Shown one piece after another: positions 62,917 through 64,000 of a DNA stretch of 64,000 nucleotides. The DNA comes from Planctobacterium sp047947135 (GTDB lineage: Bacteria; Pseudomonadota; Gammaproteobacteria; Enterobacterales; Alteromonadaceae). The stretch lies in contig CP170457.1 in NCBI GenBank assembly GCA_047947135.1, forward strand, positions 2,852,001 through 2,916,000, read 5' to 3'. The position numbers were made by a program, and so were the translations under genes. Positions within the stretch are counted from its first letter, which is position 1. Each line of letters opens with the position of its first letter. The notes below the pieces were generated by a model. It was not told the origin of the DNA. It ran no database searches and was given only the letters and a program-made list of their open reading frames with translations.

Positions 62917-63498
62917 TCAGACTTTGAACGAATGCAGTCGCTGCATAGCTGCAGTCAAATCCTGCTTTAATAGAATATCTAAACTTCGGGTTGCTTCGTC
63001 TATAGCGGCGTCGATCTTTTCTTGATCCGCCGCTGAAGCTTTTCCTAACACATGACCAGTCACCTGTTGTTTGTGTCCAGGATGACCTATGCCGATGCGT
63101 AGCCGCAGAAAATCTTTCTGATTTCCAGAAGCTCTCACTATATCGCGAATACCATTCTGACTGGAGCTCCCGCCAATTTTAAATTTGGCGATTCCCGGTT
63201 CTAAATCTAACTCATCAAATGCCACTAACAGGTTACCCAATTGGTACTTATAAAACTGCATAATAGCAGCGACTGATTGACCACTTTTATTCATAAATGT
63301 GGTCGGTAACAACAAGCGAACATTCTGACCCGCAATGATGCCGCGTCCGGTGTAGCCGAAAAATTTGTTGTCGAGTTTCAGAGGGATATTATGAAGTTTG
63401 GCGAGTCGTTCTACGAACCAACTGCCAGCATTGTGACGAGTGTTTTGGTATTCAGGGCCTGGATTACCCAGGCCCACTATAAGCTGAATGTCTGACAA
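62917..63498 (-). CDS. pth: Peptidyl-tRNA hydrolase
   Basis: 193-aa enzyme releasing tRNA from stalled peptidyl-tRNA. Catalytic His22 in NTRHNAG, LLPTTFMNKSG and DELDLEPG segments are intact. 29 bp upstream of ychF and 5 bp downstream of rplY, so the three genes form an operon. Confidence 0.96.
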   Translation of the reverse strand: MSDIQLIVGLGNPGPEYQNTRHNAGSWFVERLAKLHNIPLKLDNKFFGYTGRGIIAGQNVRLLLPTTFMNKSGQSVAAIMQFYKYQLGNLLVAFDELDLEPGIAKFKIGGSSSQNGIRDIVRASGNQKDFLRLRIGIGHPGHKQQVTGHVLGKASAADQEKIDAAIDEATRSLDILLKQDLTAAMQRLHSFKV

Positions 63499-63503
63499 GC
63501 AGA

Positions 63504-64000
63504 TTATTCCGCTGAGTCTGCTTCACCTTCAGCAGCTGGGGCGTCTTCGCTTTCTTCTTCGCTGCCGCCTTTAGCTGCTTTGATAGTAACAACTGCCTGG
63601 TCGTGATCTTCACCTTTTTGCAGTTCTACTAACGCAACACCTTCTGGTAATTTGATGTCAGATAAGTGTAGTGTCTGATCCAGTGCAACGCCCATCAGGT
63701 CAACTTCCAGGAATTCTGGTAAGTTTGCTGGTAAACAGCTGATTTCAACGTCGTTCATGTGGTGTTCTGCATGACCACCGTGAAGCTTGATCGCATCCGT
63801 TTGCTCTTCGTTGATGAAGTGTAACGGTACGTTAGTTGTTAATTCATGGCTGGCGTCAACGCGCAAGAAGTCCATATGCAGGACTTTTGGCTTGTATGGG
63901 TGACGCTGCATGTCTTTTATCAAAGCTTCAACTTTTTCGCCACCGATGTTCAAAGTAAGAACGTGGCTGTAAAACGCTTCAAACTCTTGCGCTTGAATAA
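63504..64000 (-). CDS. rplY: 50S ribosomal protein L25/Ctc (5' end outside window)
   Basis: C-terminal part of the general-stress L25 (Ctc form) that binds 5S rRNA. The reading frame runs off the window edge, so the true start is beyond 64000. The visible part has EAFYSHVLTLN, KVLHMDFLRVDA and a C-terminal TL5-like beta domain with an acidic tail (EEESEDAPAAEGEADSAE). First gene of the rplY-pth-ychF operon. Confidence 0.95.
   Translation of the reverse strand, partial: IQAQEFEAFYSHVLTLNIGGEKVEALIKDMQRHPYKPKVLHMDFLRVDASHELTTNVPLHFINEEQTDAIKLHGGHAEHHMNDVEISCLPANLPEFLEVDLMGVALDQTLHLSDIKLPEGVALVELQKGEDHDQAVVTIKAAKGGSEEESEDAPAAEGEADSAE

Overview
The window looks like a chromosomal segment of a marine gammaproteobacterium, most probably from the Alteromonadales. 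The grounds are protein-level resemblance of the housekeeping genes (cysK, ubiF, miaB, lnt, ychF) to the enterobacterial versions, moderate GC, many c-di-GMP and hybrid-kinase genes, a rhombosortase-like gene and a Fur-boxed TonB receptor. No rRNA, phage, IS element or CRISPR array was seen. The genus is inference.

Layout. 0-5 kb: ferric-iron ABC permease and ATPase convergent with a Fur-boxed TonB-dependent receptor. 5-10.3 kb: a TerB-like protein, then a minus-strand operon of a YfiR-like periplasmic protein, a hybrid histidine kinase and a response-regulator diguanylate cyclase. 10.5-12.8 kb: a voltage-sensor-like membrane protein and an amidohydrolase. 12.9-18.3 kb: the conserved miaB-ybeZ-ybeY-corC-lnt block. 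18.8-28.1 kb: the most unusual region, described below. 28.1-29.5 kb: ubiF and a 59-aa membrane protein. 29.6-35.3 kb: a possible pore-forming toxin divergent from a LysR regulator, an RpiR regulator and an alanine/glycine:cation symporter. 35.5-36 kb: a tRNA operon (Met-Leu-Gln-Gln) with a clear promoter. 36-41.5 kb: a diguanylate cyclase, a BLUF photoreceptor and a large hybrid kinase. 41.7-53.4 kb: metabolic and envelope genes (azoreductase, two tandem glutathione peroxidases, S9 peptidase, rhomboid, enoyl-CoA hydratase, gamma-glutamyltransferase, cysK, MoxR-VWA pair). 53.8-58.4 kb: a probable anti-phage island (HEPN/DUF4145-like membrane protein, TIR protein, two tandem DUF4041 plus GIY-YIG membrane nucleases of SNIPE-like architecture). 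58.7-64 kb: a GGDEF-EAL protein and ychF-pth-rplY.

The candidate new system lies at 18.8-28.1 kb, between miaB and ubiF, which are neighbours in E. coli. It encodes a 956-aa acidic repeat protein with a short basic N-terminus and an LEDRIAP motif but no Sec signal; a 42-aa Ala/Lys-rich peptide with its own promoter-like sequence and flanking hairpins; and a translationally coupled cluster of GAF-HlyD, PqqD-like-M50 protease-HlyD, periplasmic HlyD adaptor and TolC-like outer-membrane protein. No ABC, RND or MFS pump is present. The simplest reading is a type-I-like export machine in which a site-2-protease-type protein with a peptide-recognition-like domain replaces the usual energised inner-membrane transporter, and the repeat protein and/or the small peptide is the cargo. 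That function is inferred from architecture and context only.
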